DNA of 64,000 nucleotides. It comes from Candidatus Enterosoma merdigallinarum. Lineage in GTDB: Bacteria > Bacillota_I > Bacilli_A > RFN20 > CAG-288. A program made the translations under genes and the position numbers. The notes beneath the pieces were generated by a model. It worked only from the letters and a program-made list of their open reading frames with translations, did no database searches and had not been told where the DNA came from. The DNA lies in NCBI GenBank assembly GCA_018714385.1, contig DVNL01000012.1:1-64000 (forward strand). Direction: 5' to 3'. This document shows positions 26,442-35,572 of this stretch, piece after piece. Numbering within the stretch: position 1 is the first letter of the stretch; each line of letters starts with the position of its first letter.

Positions 26442-27272
26442 TTACTTGGCGTTGCGCCTTCTGACGATGAGACGGTTGCTTCTGGCCTTGTGGGAACGAG
26501 TCTTGACGCCCATGAGCCTTCTGCCCCAGGGCGATCTCGGCGCATCGTGGCCGATGGGAGACTTACCTTCACCACCGCCGTGGGGGTGGTCGTTCGGGTT
26601 CATGACGGAGCCTCTGACGGTCGGTCTTTCACCGAGCCATCTGGTTCTGCCAGCCTTGCCTTTGTGGACAAGGTTGTAATCCTCGTTTCCGACGTTGCCG
26701 ATCGTGGCACGGCAGGTAAGGAGGAACTTACGAACTTCACCGGAAGCCAATCTCAGCGTGGCATACTTGCCTTCCTTGCCGAGGATCTGGGCTCCCGTTC
26801 CGGCAGCACGGCAGACCTGGCCACCCTTGCCGGGTTCGAGTTCGATGTTGTGGACGACGATACCTTCGGGGATATTGGCAAGCTCCATGCAGTTTCCGAC
26901 GGCGATTTCGCCAGCCTTGCCATCGGTGATTTTCTGTCCGACCTTGAGGCCCTTGGGGCAGATGATGTATCTCTTCTTGCCCTTCTTGTCGATGACGAGG
27001 GCGATGCGGCAGTTCCTGTTGGGGTCGTACTCGATGGCTTTGACGATGCTTTCGCACTCGCCGGCCCTGCGGAAGTCGATGAGACGGTACATCTTCTTGT
27101 GGCCGCCGCCGATGTGACGGCAGGTGATGTAGCCCTGGGAATTTCTTCCGCCGGTCTTCTTCAGGGGGACGAGCAAAGCTTTTTCAGGAGCCTTCTTCGT
27201 GAGATCGTCGGTGGCGAGAGTGGAGAGATGTCTCATACCCGGAGTAATCGGGTTATATTGCTTGATTGCCAT
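26442..27272 (-). CDS. rplB: 50S ribosomal protein L2
   Basis: 276 aa, normal. [46 protein letters not shown], the peptidyl-transferase-proximal [22 protein letters not shown] (with the conserved His), and [12 protein letters not shown]. Needed for subunit association and peptide bond formation. Confidence 0.98.
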   Translation of the reverse strand: MAIKQYNPITPGMRHLSTLATDDLTKKAPEKALLVPLKKTGGRNSQGYITCRHIGGGHKKMYRLIDFRRAGECESIVKAIEYDPNRNCRIALVIDKKGKKRYIICPKGLKVGQKITDGKAGEIAVGNCMELANIPEGIVVHNIELEPGKGGQVCRAAGTGAQILGKEGKYATLRLASGEVRKFLLTCRATIGNVGNEDYNLVHKGKAGRTRWLGERPTVRGSVMNPNDHPHGGGEGKSPIGHDAPRSPWGRRLMGVKTRSHKARSNRLIVRRRNAK

Positions 27273-27300
27273 TTTATTCTCCTATAATTTGCTTTCGACG

Positions 27301-27777
27301 TTACTTCGTTTCTTCCGGAGTGGCCTTCATCTCCTCGGTGGCGACAGCCTCCTGGATCTTTCCGAGGTCGAAGGAAGAATCGAAGCGGACGATAGCCTTC
27401 TTGTAGCCGGGGAGGAAGCCGGAATAGCGGCCGACTCTCTTGGGCTTTCTGCGGATGTTGATGGTGTTGACGGCCTTGACCTTCGCACCGAAGATCGCCT
27501 GGACGGCGTTCTTGATCTCGGTCTTGTTGGCCTTCTTGTCGACGGCGAAGACAAGGGCGTTCTCCTTGTCGCGAAGCAGCTGCGTCTCTTCGGTGACGAT
27601 CAGATGCTTAAGGATTTCGAAGTCCTTGAGGATGGCGGGACGGAAGAGGAATTCCGGAGTGACGGGAGCCGTTTCCTCGACCTTCTCTTCCTTCTTGACG
27701 GCCTTCTTGCGGGTCGTCTTCTTGGGTTCCTTGGTCTCGGCGACTTCTTCCGTGACCTTCTTGGTTTCTTCAGCCAT
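27301..27777 (-). CDS. rplW: 50S ribosomal protein L23 with N-terminal extension
   Basis: 158 aa versus ~95 usual. The first ~55 residues are a Lys/Glu/Thr-rich charged tail (VAETKEPKKTTRKKAVKKEE). The core starts at FRPAILKDFEILKHLIVTEETQLLRDKENALVFAVDKKANKTEIKNAVQAIFGAKVKAVNTINIRRKPKRVGRYSG. L23 is the docking site for SRP and trigger factor at the tunnel exit. Its start overlaps the rplD stop by one base. Confidence 0.96.
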   Translation of the reverse strand: MAEETKKVTEEVAETKEPKKTTRKKAVKKEEKVEETAPVTPEFLFRPAILKDFEILKHLIVTEETQLLRDKENALVFAVDKKANKTEIKNAVQAIFGAKVKAVNTINIRRKPKRVGRYSGFLPGYKKAIVRFDSSFDLGKIQEAVATEEMKATPEETK

Positions 27778-28436
27778 TACTTAGCTTCCTCCTTGTGGTC
27801 CTCTTCAGTGGGGATGACGCCTTTGACAAGGATCAGCTTGTTGGCGTTGAGGACATCGTAGACGGAGACGTTGTCAGCGGTAGTCAGGGTGACGGAGGGG
27901 AGATTCTTGCTGGCCAGGATGAGGTTCTCGTCGGGGCCGTAGAGGACGAGGAGGTTCTTCTTCCCGTCGGCGTTGATGGCCTTGAGAACCTTGACGAAGT
28001 CCTTGGTCTTATGCGAAGAGAACTCTTCATCGGTAAGAATGATGATGTTGCCGTTGTTGGCCTTGTCGGAGAGGACGGAGGCGAAGGCGATGAAGTGTTC
28101 CTTCTTGTTCATCTTGAGCTTGTAGCTCTGTTCGCCGTTGGGGCCGTGGACGACGCCGCCGTGTCTCCAGATCGGAGAATTGGTGGTGCCGGCTCTGGCT
28201 CTGCCGGTGTGCTTCTGCCCATAGGGCTTCTTGTTGCTGCCGTGAACCTCGCTTCTGTCGAGGGTCTTGGCGGTGGCGACTCTCCTGTTGGAGAGATCGA
28301 CGCGGACAGCTCTCTGGACGACGTATTCGTTGACCTCGGCGCCGAAGAGTTCCTCCGGCAGGGTCACCTCACCGACCTTCTCGCCCTGGTAGTTGAGAAC
28401 AGGCAGGTTGAGGGTGTTCTTTGTTTCGTTAGCCAT
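27777..28436 (-). CDS. rplD: 50S ribosomal protein L4
   Basis: 219 aa. LPVLNYQGEKVGEVTLPEELFGAEVNEYVVQRAVRV, then the tunnel loop KKPYGQKHTGRARAGTTNSPIWRHGGVVHGP with the conserved basic residues. L4 also represses the S10 operon in Gammaproteobacteria; not shown for Bacillota. Confidence 0.98.
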   Translation of the reverse strand: MANETKNTLNLPVLNYQGEKVGEVTLPEELFGAEVNEYVVQRAVRVDLSNRRVATAKTLDRSEVHGSNKKPYGQKHTGRARAGTTNSPIWRHGGVVHGPNGEQSYKLKMNKKEHFIAFASVLSDKANNGNIIILTDEEFSSHKTKDFVKVLKAINADGKKNLLVLYGPDENLILASKNLPSVTLTTADNVSVYDVLNANKLILVKGVIPTEEDHKEEAK

Positions 28437-28457
28437 GTCTTTATCTCCTTAGCCAGA

Positions 28458-29243
28458 TTATCTGACCTTCTTGTTGGCGGTCTGCTTCTTCTGGCCGGCC
28501 TTTTCCTTCTTGACTTCCATCTTGGCCAAGGCTTCGGCGTTCTTCTTTTCGATATCGGCGATGGATTCCTTGCTGTAGTCGACGATCTGTCCGACAGGGA
28601 ACTTCTTGCAGGTTCTCTTGACGGCCGTGCGGATCTTCAAGACAGCAAGCTTCGGTCCGGGGACGGAGCCGCGGATCAAAACGCAATTGTTCTCGACGTC
28701 GACCTTGACGATGGGAAGGTCGAGGATGGTTGTTGTCTGGGGCCTCCACTGTCCGGACATCTTCTTGCCGGCGTGGACTCTGTTGTTGCAACGTCCGTTG
28801 GTGGCCATGGAGCCGATCTGTCTGTGATAGCCGGAGCCGTGAGCCTTCGGACCGATGTGGGCGTGATATCTCTTGACGACGCCGCTGTAGCCGTGGCCCT
28901 TGCTCTTGGCCGTGACATCGACCATGTCTCCGACCTGGAAGATGGAGCAGTCGATGCTCTGTCCGACCTCATGATTGGGATAGATTTCGTCTCCCTCGAT
29001 TTCACGGATTACATACTTGGGGGACGTGTTGGCCTTCTTGGCGATTCCGAGTTCGCACTTGTTGGCCCGGCTCTCTTTCTTGTCTTCGTAGCCGACCTGC
29101 AGGGCTTCATAGCCGTCCTTCTCCTTGGTCTTTTTCTGGAGAACGACATTCGGCAGGATTTCGACGACGGTAACAGGGTAGGTGTTGCCGTCCTCGGTGA
29201 AGACGGAAGTCATTCCGATCTTTCTTCCGATGATGGATTTCAT
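28458..29243 (-). CDS. rplC: 50S ribosomal protein L3 with C-terminal extension
   Basis: 261 aa from ATG 29243 (AGGAGGAGAG upstream), versus ~209 usual. MKSIIGRKIGMTSVFTEDGNTYPVTVVE, the FQVGDMVDVTAKSKGHGYSGVVKRYHAHIGPKAHGSGYHRQIGSMATNG core and GPKLAVLKIRTA. A ~45-residue Lys/Ala/Glu-rich helical tail follows (IEKKNAEALAKMEVKKEKAG). Confidence 0.98.
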   Translation of the reverse strand: MKSIIGRKIGMTSVFTEDGNTYPVTVVEILPNVVLQKKTKEKDGYEALQVGYEDKKESRANKCELGIAKKANTSPKYVIREIEGDEIYPNHEVGQSIDCSIFQVGDMVDVTAKSKGHGYSGVVKRYHAHIGPKAHGSGYHRQIGSMATNGRCNNRVHAGKKMSGQWRPQTTTILDLPIVKVDVENNCVLIRGSVPGPKLAVLKIRTAVKRTCKKFPVGQIVDYSKESIADIEKKNAEALAKMEVKKEKAGQKKQTANKKVR

Positions 29244-29262
29244 AAATCCTCTCTCCTCCTTT

Positions 29263-29574
29263 TTAGAGTTTGATTTCAACATCGACTCCAGCAGGGAGAT
29301 CGAGATTCTTGAGAACATCGATTGTCTGCTTGGTCGGGCGGTTGATGTCGATCAATCTCTTGTGAGTGCGGATTTCGAACTGCTCACGAGAGTCCTTGTC
29401 GACGAAGGGTGAACGTAGAATGGTGAAGATCTGTTTTTCGGTAGGGAGCGGAATAGGTCCGACTACCTGAGCGCCGGTCTTCTTGGCGGCTTCGACGATC
29501 TTGGCGACCGCCTGGTCAAGGACTTTGTGGTCATAGCCCTTGAGACGAACTCTGATGGATTTGTTTTCTGCCAT
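29263..29574 (-). CDS. rpsJ: 30S ribosomal protein S10
   Basis: 103 aa. [97 protein letters not shown]. First gene of the cluster. S10 is in the 30S head and also the NusE subunit of antitermination complexes. Ribosome binding site GGAAGG follows a small hairpin in the leader. Confidence 0.98.
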   Translation of the reverse strand: MAENKSIRVRLKGYDHKVLDQAVAKIVEAAKKTGAQVVGPIPLPTEKQIFTILRSPFVDKDSREQFEIRTHKRLIDINRPTKQTIDVLKNLDLPAGVDVEIKL

Positions 29575-29705
29575 GTTTGTGTCCTTCCTTGCCTAAGATC
29601 TTTGTTTAGGCATCCGTTCGGTATGAATTACCCGAATATGTCGACAACCGCTGTCGGCGTTTCGGCAACTTCACACGTCAATACGGGCTGAAATGGCGTT
29701 CAGCG
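29575..29705 (-). promoter_or_regulatory. S10 operon leader with alternative hairpins
   Basis: About 130 nt between the predicted start of transcription and rpsJ. In RNA sense, CCGAA (29665-29661) can pair with TTCGG (29636-29632), enclosing a CGACA/TGTCG hairpin; the same TTCGG can instead pair with CCGAA (29621-29617). A third hairpin GCCTAA/TTAGGC (29611-29591) lies just before the ribosome binding site. This is seen by eye; no match to a named leader motif is claimed. Confidence 0.45.
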
Positions 29706-29711
29706 TGGTCT

Positions 29712-29740
29712 ATCGTACCATTTCCGGAAAGGTCAGTCAA
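29712..29740 (-). promoter_or_regulatory. S10 operon promoter
   Basis: Minus strand: -35 TTGACT (29740-29735), 17-nt spacer, extended -10 TGG-TACGAT (29717-29712). It is the only strong promoter I see for the whole 15-kb cluster. Confidence 0.75.
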
Positions 29741-30003
29741 CAAAAAATTGAGCTTTTTCCAGATTTTTATATATATAAAGATAAATAGCTTGTTTTCATT
29801 GCCACCGCCAAGGGAGTTTCCGCTAACAAGATAGGCCTTGGATCGTCATTATGCCGACCGCCACTTTTTCTAGGGCAACGTCTTCAAAATCGCATACCTT
29901 CTTTTGAGGACAGGCGATTAAAGCACCTTGCCCAAGCAAAAAGAGTCTCTGCATTCTTTTTGCCATGCCATCAAAAATCCAGCAATGTGAGAAACCTACT
30001 TTC
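29741..30003. other. Intergenic region upstream of the S10 operon
   Basis: A/T-rich near 29745-29790 (possible UP element on the minus strand). The rest shows no supported gene; an unsupported 45-codon minus-strand ORF without a ribosome binding site is the only open frame of note. Confidence 0.35.
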
Positions 30004-30012
30004 TGTTAGAAT
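30004..30012 (+). promoter_or_regulatory. Extended -10 directly before the methyltransferase-like gene (leaderless)
   Basis: TGT-TAGAAT, ending 6 nt before the ATG at 30019. The predicted +1 falls on the A of ATG. No good -35. Confidence 0.5.
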
Positions 30013-30018
30013 AGGAAC

Positions 30019-31116
30019 ATGAAATTTCAACTCGACAAGAATGGGCACAGGCTCCTTGAGGCCATCTTCGAGACAAACGCCCTCTCCATGGAAGCGTCGA
30101 ATCTTCTTTCCACATTTCTCACTGACCACTATGCCGACATCGACGACAAAAGAATGAATCGGTTTAGGTACGAGCTCTCCCTTTCGCCAGAGCAGGCTTA
30201 TTATCAAGCCATGCTCTCCGTTCTCGACATCGACCCGGAAGACGAAGAACTCCGTCGTATCGAAAAAGCAGGCGCACTGTGCGAAGCGAGACGGCTCAAG
30301 CCATCAACGTTCCGGGAAAATCCCTATCTCCGCGCGATTCTCATCCAAGAAAAAAGAGTCGGGAAATGGCATCTGACGAAAAACTACTATGCCCCTTACG
30401 AAGGTTTTCTCTATGACCAGACCCGTGCCGACCCCGAAAGGAACTTTCTTTCCGTCGACGGACTCGGCTATTTCGACGAAAAAGTCGACTATCCTCTCGT
30501 CGAAGAAGGGAACCATGTGTGGATGAGCGTCACCCCTTATGAAATCAACACAATGGCCCCGGCAATAGAGCGAGCATGCGGCGATGTCCTCGCCCTTGGG
30601 CTCGGCCTCGGCTATTTCCCTTTCATGGCCTTAAGGAAGAAAGCCGTAGCGAATGTCACCGTCATCGAAAAAGATCCAAAGGTCGTCGCTCTTTTCAAGG
30701 AAATGATCCTCCCGCAGTTTCCGAATAAAAATATCCGCATCGTCCTCGGCGATGCCTTCGCGTATTTGGACAAGAACGGCTCGAAGTTCGACTATGTCTT
30801 CGCCGATGTCCACAGCACGCCGGAAGACGGCCTTCTCCCCTATCGGAGATTCCTGAGCTGGAAGAAAAAGAATCTTTCCGTCAAAGCCGACTTCTGGATT
30901 GAGGATTCGATCTTGGTCTACTTCCGCCGCATCCTCATCGAGCTCATGGAAGAAGAAAGCACGAATGAATACGAAAGAGCAGAAGATGCCATCGGCCTAT
31001 TGATGGACAAGCTTCATCACAAGTTTCGAGACCTCGTCCTTCAGAGCAGCGAGGATATTCTTAAACTATTGGACGATGACTCTCTAAAGAAAATCCTTGC
31101 AGAAACAGAAAACTAA
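30019..31116 (+). CDS. Class I SAM-dependent methyltransferase-like protein
   Basis: 365 aa. An N-terminal helical region (~1-150) is followed by a Rossmann methyltransferase fold: motif I DVLALGLGLGYFPFMAL (~190-207), motif II acidic residue in VTVIEKDPKVV, motif III region NIRIVLGDAFAYL, and FDYVFADV (motif IV). The pattern resembles spermidine-synthase-like folds, but substrate residues cannot be identified. Many Bacillota carry this type of unnamed protein. Its stop overlaps the convergent neighbour by 4 nt. Confidence 0.75.
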   Translation: MKFQLDKNGHRLLEAIFETNALSMEASNLLSTFLTDHYADIDDKRMNRFRYELSLSPEQAYYQAMLSVLDIDPEDEELRRIEKAGALCEARRLKPSTFRENPYLRAILIQEKRVGKWHLTKNYYAPYEGFLYDQTRADPERNFLSVDGLGYFDEKVDYPLVEEGNHVWMSVTPYEINTMAPAIERACGDVLALGLGLGYFPFMALRKKAVANVTVIEKDPKVVALFKEMILPQFPNKNIRIVLGDAFAYLDKNGSKFDYVFADVHSTPEDGLLPYRRFLSWKKKNLSVKADFWIEDSILVYFRRILIELMEEESTNEYERAEDAIGLLMDKLHHKFRDLVLQSSEDILKLLDDDSLKKILAETEN

Positions 31117-32129
31117 GTCTTTTCCAATTCCAAGGCAAGTTCCTTGGGGACCCTTCTTGGGCCACGGACAGCCTTGACCGAGAATGAGGCCAACCGCTCC
31201 CGGTTGAACATCCCACGTGGGTAAGCCTTGACCAAGCGAAGCAGCATCCACTTGTCTTTTGCGTCTTCCCCCTCCCGAGAGAGTTCTGTTTCTTCGACAA
31301 GGCATTGGAAAAGGATCGACCTATAAGGCTCGGTGTAATAAATGTAGACGTAATCGCCTTGCTGAATAGAGGAATTTCTATGCCACCGAAGCCTGGGATT
31401 TTTCTTGAATGCTGCGATTACATCAAAGACATTGGGATTTGCCGGAATAATCCAATCATTGCTAATATTTGAAAGCTTGAAACTTTTTTCAATTAAAGAA
31501 AAGATTTTCGAATCTTGCACCGTTTCATCCAATAGGATTGTCACCCATTTATCTTTGTTTTGATGATAAGCAGGGAGAAAACCCTCCTCTTCAAGGAGAG
31601 ATGCGACATCCTCATCCAGCTTCAGATTCAGAATCTCGACAACACCTTTCTGATCTGGAATCAGCCGTGCCTTATCGATGTTCATGATGATACCGAACCC
31701 TTTGCCACTCGCCGTATTTCGAAAGACGGCATACCCTGGCCATTTCTTCCAAAGGAACTCCGGCCGAACACAATATGTTCTCTCGATATGTCTTGCGATC
31801 CTGTTTGCCTGGGCAGAAGAAAAGCATTCGGTATCGAAGGCTTTCTCGCGAATGTCCGCCAACAGTGAAACGTAAGCCTCACGGACGATTGCCGCAAATT
31901 CCCCTCCTCCCTCGTATCGAAAGCCCTGATATTCTTCACCGAGAGACAAATCAAAAACGCGGCCGTCTATGTCACCGTCTCTATTGATGGTTATCGTGAC
32001 GCGAAAGCTGTTTTCTAGTAAGCATCGTTCGAGAAAGAGCGAATCTTTTTCCGGACGAAAACCATATGCAATCAGCTTTACCCTGTTTGCTACCGCACGT
32101 TCAAAAATGCGCCTCTCTAGCAATTTCAT
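31113..32129 (-). CDS. YjbR/MmcQ-like protein fused to an EVE/PUA-like domain
   Basis: 338 aa. Residues ~1-215 look like a MmcQ/YjbR unit: the FGIIMNIDKARL and GVVEILNLKL stretches and a YHQNKDKWVTILLDE block. Residues ~222-335 look like an EVE domain (PUA superfamily, modified-base or modified-nucleic-acid reader): NDWIIPANPNVFDVIAAFKKN..RWHRNSSIQQGDYVYIYYTEPYRSILFQC. The fused form is known in Bacillota. Role uncertain; EVE proteins often bind modified DNA or RNA bases. Confidence 0.7.
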   Translation of the reverse strand: MKLLERRIFERAVANRVKLIAYGFRPEKDSLFLERCLLENSFRVTITINRDGDIDGRVFDLSLGEEYQGFRYEGGGEFAAIVREAYVSLLADIREKAFDTECFSSAQANRIARHIERTYCVRPEFLWKKWPGYAVFRNTASGKGFGIIMNIDKARLIPDQKGVVEILNLKLDEDVASLLEEEGFLPAYHQNKDKWVTILLDETVQDSKIFSLIEKSFKLSNISNDWIIPANPNVFDVIAAFKKNPRLRWHRNSSIQQGDYVYIYYTEPYRSILFQCLVEETELSREGEDAKDKWMLLRLVKAYPRGMFNRERLASFSVKAVRGPRRVPKELALELEKT

Positions 32130-32211
32130 CCACAGCCTTCCTTAAGCAAAAAGAAGGTTCCTGGGCATCTTTGTTTTGGCTGACTTCACTCTGCCGGAAC
32201 CTTTTCCACCA

Positions 32212-32571
32212 CTACTTAAACATATACAGCCAGAACAGCTTGCCGGTGTAGTGATCGTATTCCTTTTTGTCCGCAATCGGAGAAACAGAATCTATTCTCT
32301 CGATGAGTTTCTTTCCGGCCTCGGATTTCCAACTCTTTCTGGGCGAGCAGAAGACAAGCGGCTCCCCCTTCACAAGACATTGAAGCCAGAGATTCCCGCT
32401 TCCAATGCCGAATTCCGCCTTCTGAAAATCGGAATAGGCAATCTCGTAAGTCGTGGAATCCTTGGCATGACAAACCATTTTGTCATCCAAGACGTCAACA
32501 GAATAGGACGTCCAGTGTTTGCCAGGAAGAAGACTGTTTTCTTCACCGAGTACTAACGTAAAGCGTTCCAT
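32212..32571 (-). CDS. Small protein with PH-like fold, unknown
   Basis: 119 aa from ATG 32571 (AGAGG 8 nt upstream; -10 TATAAT just before). Alternating beta strands and a C-terminal helix, with WTSYSVDVLDDKMVCHAK and a KLIERI helix, suggest a small pleckstrin-like or general beta-sandwich protein. No signal peptide or membrane segment. Function unknown. Confidence 0.65.
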   Translation of the reverse strand: MERFTLVLGEENSLLPGKHWTSYSVDVLDDKMVCHAKDSTTYEIAYSDFQKAEFGIGSGNLWLQCLVKGEPLVFCSPRKSWKSEAGKKLIERIDSVSPIADKKEYDHYTGKLFWLYMFK

Positions 32572-32653
32572 GTTTTTTACCTCTGCATTCATTATACTCG
32601 AAAAAACAACAAAGACTTTGATGGCTGACAAATGCCGTCGCATCGTCTGCAAA

Positions 32654-33322
32654 TCAGCTCGTCTCCGGCAAGGCAAGGAACTTGTCGGCGAATTTCTTCA
32701 TCGGAATGTTGACCACCTTGGCCGTCAGGCCCGTAAAAATGGCCGCAGCCAGAGTCCCCTCCCGGACGCCTTCGACACGCCTCAGGAATATCAAGCTCAC
32801 GACAACAGCGATGATAACCAAGGCAACATCGAAAATGACCTTCATGGTCGGAAATTTGATCGGGGTCACTTTGCAGATGGCAAGAATCAATCCTTCGCCG
32901 GCAAGCGTCACGACGTTGGCCGTGACCTCGAAACTGACACCGATTCCGACCAGGATAACACCGACGATGCAAAGAACCCATTGCACGAAGTAATTCGGCA
33001 CAGGGATGCTATCGATTGCCCACACGCCAAAATCCGTAAGATAGCCAAACACGATAGCCACGGGAAGTTGAATGAGCTGAATCCACTGATATTTCCGCCG
33101 TAGAAGAATAATCTGTAGCAGAATAAAAACACAATGCATGATGATTGTGGCCGTTCCAACCGAAAGAGGCTCCACCAAAATGCTCACGACATAAGGCAGA
33201 GATGATATCGGCGATGTTCCAAGCCCGGCTTTGATGGAAAATGCGACACCAAAGGCCATAATCAGCAGGCCAACGCAAAGCACGGCATATCGCTTGAGGT
33301 AATAAAAGACTTTTTCTCTCAT
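32654..33322 (-). CDS. YczE/YyaS-type integral membrane protein
   Basis: 222 aa with five to six transmembrane segments. Opening RYAVLCVGLLIMAFGVAFSIKAGLGTSPISSLPYVVS is characteristic of the YczE/YitT-like family (the LGTSP motif). Function of the family is unclear; transporter-like roles are suspected. Monocistronic with a GGGAG ribosome binding site and TATAAT upstream. Confidence 0.8.
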   Translation of the reverse strand: MREKVFYYLKRYAVLCVGLLIMAFGVAFSIKAGLGTSPISSLPYVVSILVEPLSVGTATIIMHCVFILLQIILLRRKYQWIQLIQLPVAIVFGYLTDFGVWAIDSIPVPNYFVQWVLCIVGVILVGIGVSFEVTANVVTLAGEGLILAICKVTPIKFPTMKVIFDVALVIIAVVVSLIFLRRVEGVREGTLAAAIFTGLTAKVVNIPMKKFADKFLALPETS

Positions 33323-33464
33323 TTCAGCACTCCCGTTCGTTTCAGTGCTCTGCCTAATGCTAGTTTATTATAATATGGAATCGCATAAATGAGGACGAAC
33401 AAAATAAATCTTTCGTTGTGGCTGCTTTTTTCACGGTCAATATTGTGTTGTCTGTCAGAAAACG

Positions 33465-33487
33465 AAAAAAGCCCGACAAACTCGGGC
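33465..33487 (-). terminator. Terminator after tRNA-Leu
   Basis: Minus-strand stem GCCCGA/TCGGGC, 5-nt loop, six T. Confidence 0.8.
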
Positions 33488-33500
33488 GTTTTCTTTTCTG

Positions 33501-33583
33501 TGGTGGGGCCGGGGGGACTCGAACCCCCACGATTGCTCACTAGAACCTGAATCTAGCGCGTCTACCATTTCCGCCACGGCCCC
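33501..33583 (-). tRNA. tRNA-Leu (anticodon CAG)
   Basis: 83 nt with encoded CCA. Acceptor GGGGCCG/CGGCCCC, anticodon stem CTAGA/TCTAG with loop TTCAGGT, variable arm of class II type (TGAGCAATCG), T-arm GGGGG/CCCCC. Reads CTG. Confidence 0.95.
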
Positions 33584-33619
33584 GGCAGAAAGGTAGTATA
33601 TCGCAATCGCGATTTTCTT

Positions 33620-35449
33620 TCAATCTTTCCCGGTAAAGAAAGCAACAATTTTGTTCCAGAGATCGACCCAAAATTGAATGAACCTTTGCCAAAAAGTCAT
33701 CGTTCCCGAAGAAACGTCTTCCATCGCCTCTTTCTTGACAACCTCGATCGTGAGCAGGACACTTTCCTCTTCGCCCTCTTCATCGACAAGACGAAGCCGT
33801 ACCTGATACGTCCCCGCCTTCAAACGATCATTGATTTCTTCCCCTTCGACAACTTCTTTCTGGACATAGACCTTATTATCGATGATCTGTTGACGAATCA
33901 AAGCGTCAACGATGTCGTCGAGTGATGGGACTTCTCCTTCGACAACAGTCAAGAAGGTTTCCTTGACGTAAAACAAAGGGCCTTCCTTGTCTTCGACGCG
34001 AATCGTCATTTCTTTCTCGGAAACGTTGCCGGAACGATCTTCCGCTTTGACTCGGAAGACATATTCTCCGACCTCTTCCTCATGATTAAGATAAGTATCT
34101 TCAACGACAAGGACATCGACATGACCATCGATGGCATCCTCTGCCGAAAAAAGGCTCAGCAACTTTTCTCTGGAGTACTTCGTTTTGCGTCCGAGAACAA
34201 GCTCATCGCCTTGAGATGTGATGACGGGCGGCACATCATCAAAAAGCCTTAATTCAAATGGTTTTGCCGTTCGATTTCCGAAAGTGTCTTCTACCAAGAT
34301 GATGGCATTCCAACTTCCGATCCTATCTTGTGGGATTTCTCCTCCATCTTCCAGCTGAATTTTGAATTTGGGATTTTTATCATAATTATCGCTAATAACA
34401 AAATTCTCATCTATAAACTCATCATTGTCAAAATCGGTCGCATAGGAGGTCTCAATTTTGTTCCCATGCAGCATGATGATGTTCGGGGCTCTGGTATCAG
34501 CGACAGTGATATTCAACGTGACACGGGAAGCATTGCCGTAAAAATCCTGGGCTTTCAGAAAGACAACAAAGCGTGTCCCCACATCAGCTCTCTTTCCCCT
34601 CTTGAAATAGTCATCCGGGTCCTCAATGGTAGGATGAATACCTTCCGGAAAACAGTCATCCTTCGCCAAGAAAGATTGGACAAGAAAATCTCGGGAATAT
34701 ACCGTCCCATACTGACTTGTCATGTCATAGACTGGATTGCTTCCAACATTTTCGGTGTAATCGCCTAGGCAGGAAACGCCGTCATATTTCGCCGCATAGA
34801 TTTCTTCCTGCGGATAGACATTCTTGTAAAGCGAAACGTTCTCTATTTTGGCCGGAACGTCCGAGTAGAACAATTCGCAGGAGACAAATGTCCATTCCGT
34901 TTTATAATCGAAGGTAACGGTAAAAACGTTTTTCTTGGCATCGTACATCAAGAAAGAAAAAGGATCCTCCTGCCCTCTTTCCGGACAAGTATAATTTCCC
35001 GTCGGTCCTTTCTGAAGAAACGCATCGAGGCGCGATTCATTGGAAAGGATCTTCTCCTCGACAAGGTCTCCACCTATACGCACAGTCAAAATGTATCCGA
35101 CTCTTCCAAGATATCTGGCCTTATCTAAATCCGTGATTCCCTCTTCAAAGCGGAAGGACAGGACGTATCTCCCGCTTTCAGGAAGATGCATCTCGGGGAC
35201 TGCCTTTCCAAAAGGATTGCCGGCCCTTCCCCCGACTTGAAGAACGCCTTGGTCGGGATGGTTGCCATAAAAGCCTGTTGGAAGTATGTTTTTGACGGTG
35301 CTCCGGGAATCGGCTAGGTTGCCGTTGATGCACACAGTTGAACCGGCTTGCCGGATCAGGAAGGAAGACTCCCCTTTTCTTTGCGGCGCCGCCCCGTTTT
35401 CAGCGCCTATAAGCGACAAGACCGTCAACATGATTTTGCTGAGTTTCAT
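33620..35449 (-). CDS. Large secreted surface protein with Ig-like (DUF5011-type) repeats
   Basis: 609 aa. N-terminal signal peptide (MKLSKIMLTVLSLIGAENGAA). A beta-rich N-terminal region is followed from ~280 on by at least three Ig-like repeats of DUF5011/HYR style, each with a D-x-x-(A/P)P-x-I start (DTRAPNIIMLHG, DDVPPVITSQGD, DKEGPLFYVKE) and a G-x-Y-x-(F/V) end. The C-terminus has a tryptophan-rich amphipathic stretch (TFWQRFIQFWVDLWNKIVAFF) that could hold the protein at the membrane. No LPxTG motif. Likely cell-surface adhesion or structural protein. Confidence 0.75.
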   Translation of the reverse strand: MKLSKIMLTVLSLIGAENGAAPQRKGESSFLIRQAGSTVCINGNLADSRSTVKNILPTGFYGNHPDQGVLQVGGRAGNPFGKAVPEMHLPESGRYVLSFRFEEGITDLDKARYLGRVGYILTVRIGGDLVEEKILSNESRLDAFLQKGPTGNYTCPERGQEDPFSFLMYDAKKNVFTVTFDYKTEWTFVSCELFYSDVPAKIENVSLYKNVYPQEEIYAAKYDGVSCLGDYTENVGSNPVYDMTSQYGTVYSRDFLVQSFLAKDDCFPEGIHPTIEDPDDYFKRGKRADVGTRFVVFLKAQDFYGNASRVTLNITVADTRAPNIIMLHGNKIETSYATDFDNDEFIDENFVISDNYDKNPKFKIQLEDGGEIPQDRIGSWNAIILVEDTFGNRTAKPFELRLFDDVPPVITSQGDELVLGRKTKYSREKLLSLFSAEDAIDGHVDVLVVEDTYLNHEEEVGEYVFRVKAEDRSGNVSEKEMTIRVEDKEGPLFYVKETFLTVVEGEVPSLDDIVDALIRQQIIDNKVYVQKEVVEGEEINDRLKAGTYQVRLRLVDEEGEEESVLLTIEVVKKEAMEDVSSGTMTFWQRFIQFWVDLWNKIVAFFTGKD

Positions 35450-35554
35450 CTTTCCCTCCCTTCACTACTTTTTGGGAAAAAGAAAGCGAAAACAAAAGGG
35501 TCTCGTCTGCCGTTTCCAAAAGAGCAGGAATGGCCTACACTTTTCTTTTTGCTA

Positions 35555-35563
35555 TGATATAAT
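35555..35563 (+). promoter_or_regulatory. Extended -10 for the tRNA-Arg/tRNA-Arg/membrane protein/tRNA-Leu unit
   Basis: TGA-TATAAT, 10 nt before the first tRNA-Arg. Confidence 0.65.
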
Positions 35564-35572
35564 CTTTTAGCT

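Noticed and set aside
27795-29273. 492-codon plus-strand ORF across rplD and rplC
   Set aside because: Antisense shadow of ribosomal protein genes; no ribosome binding site.
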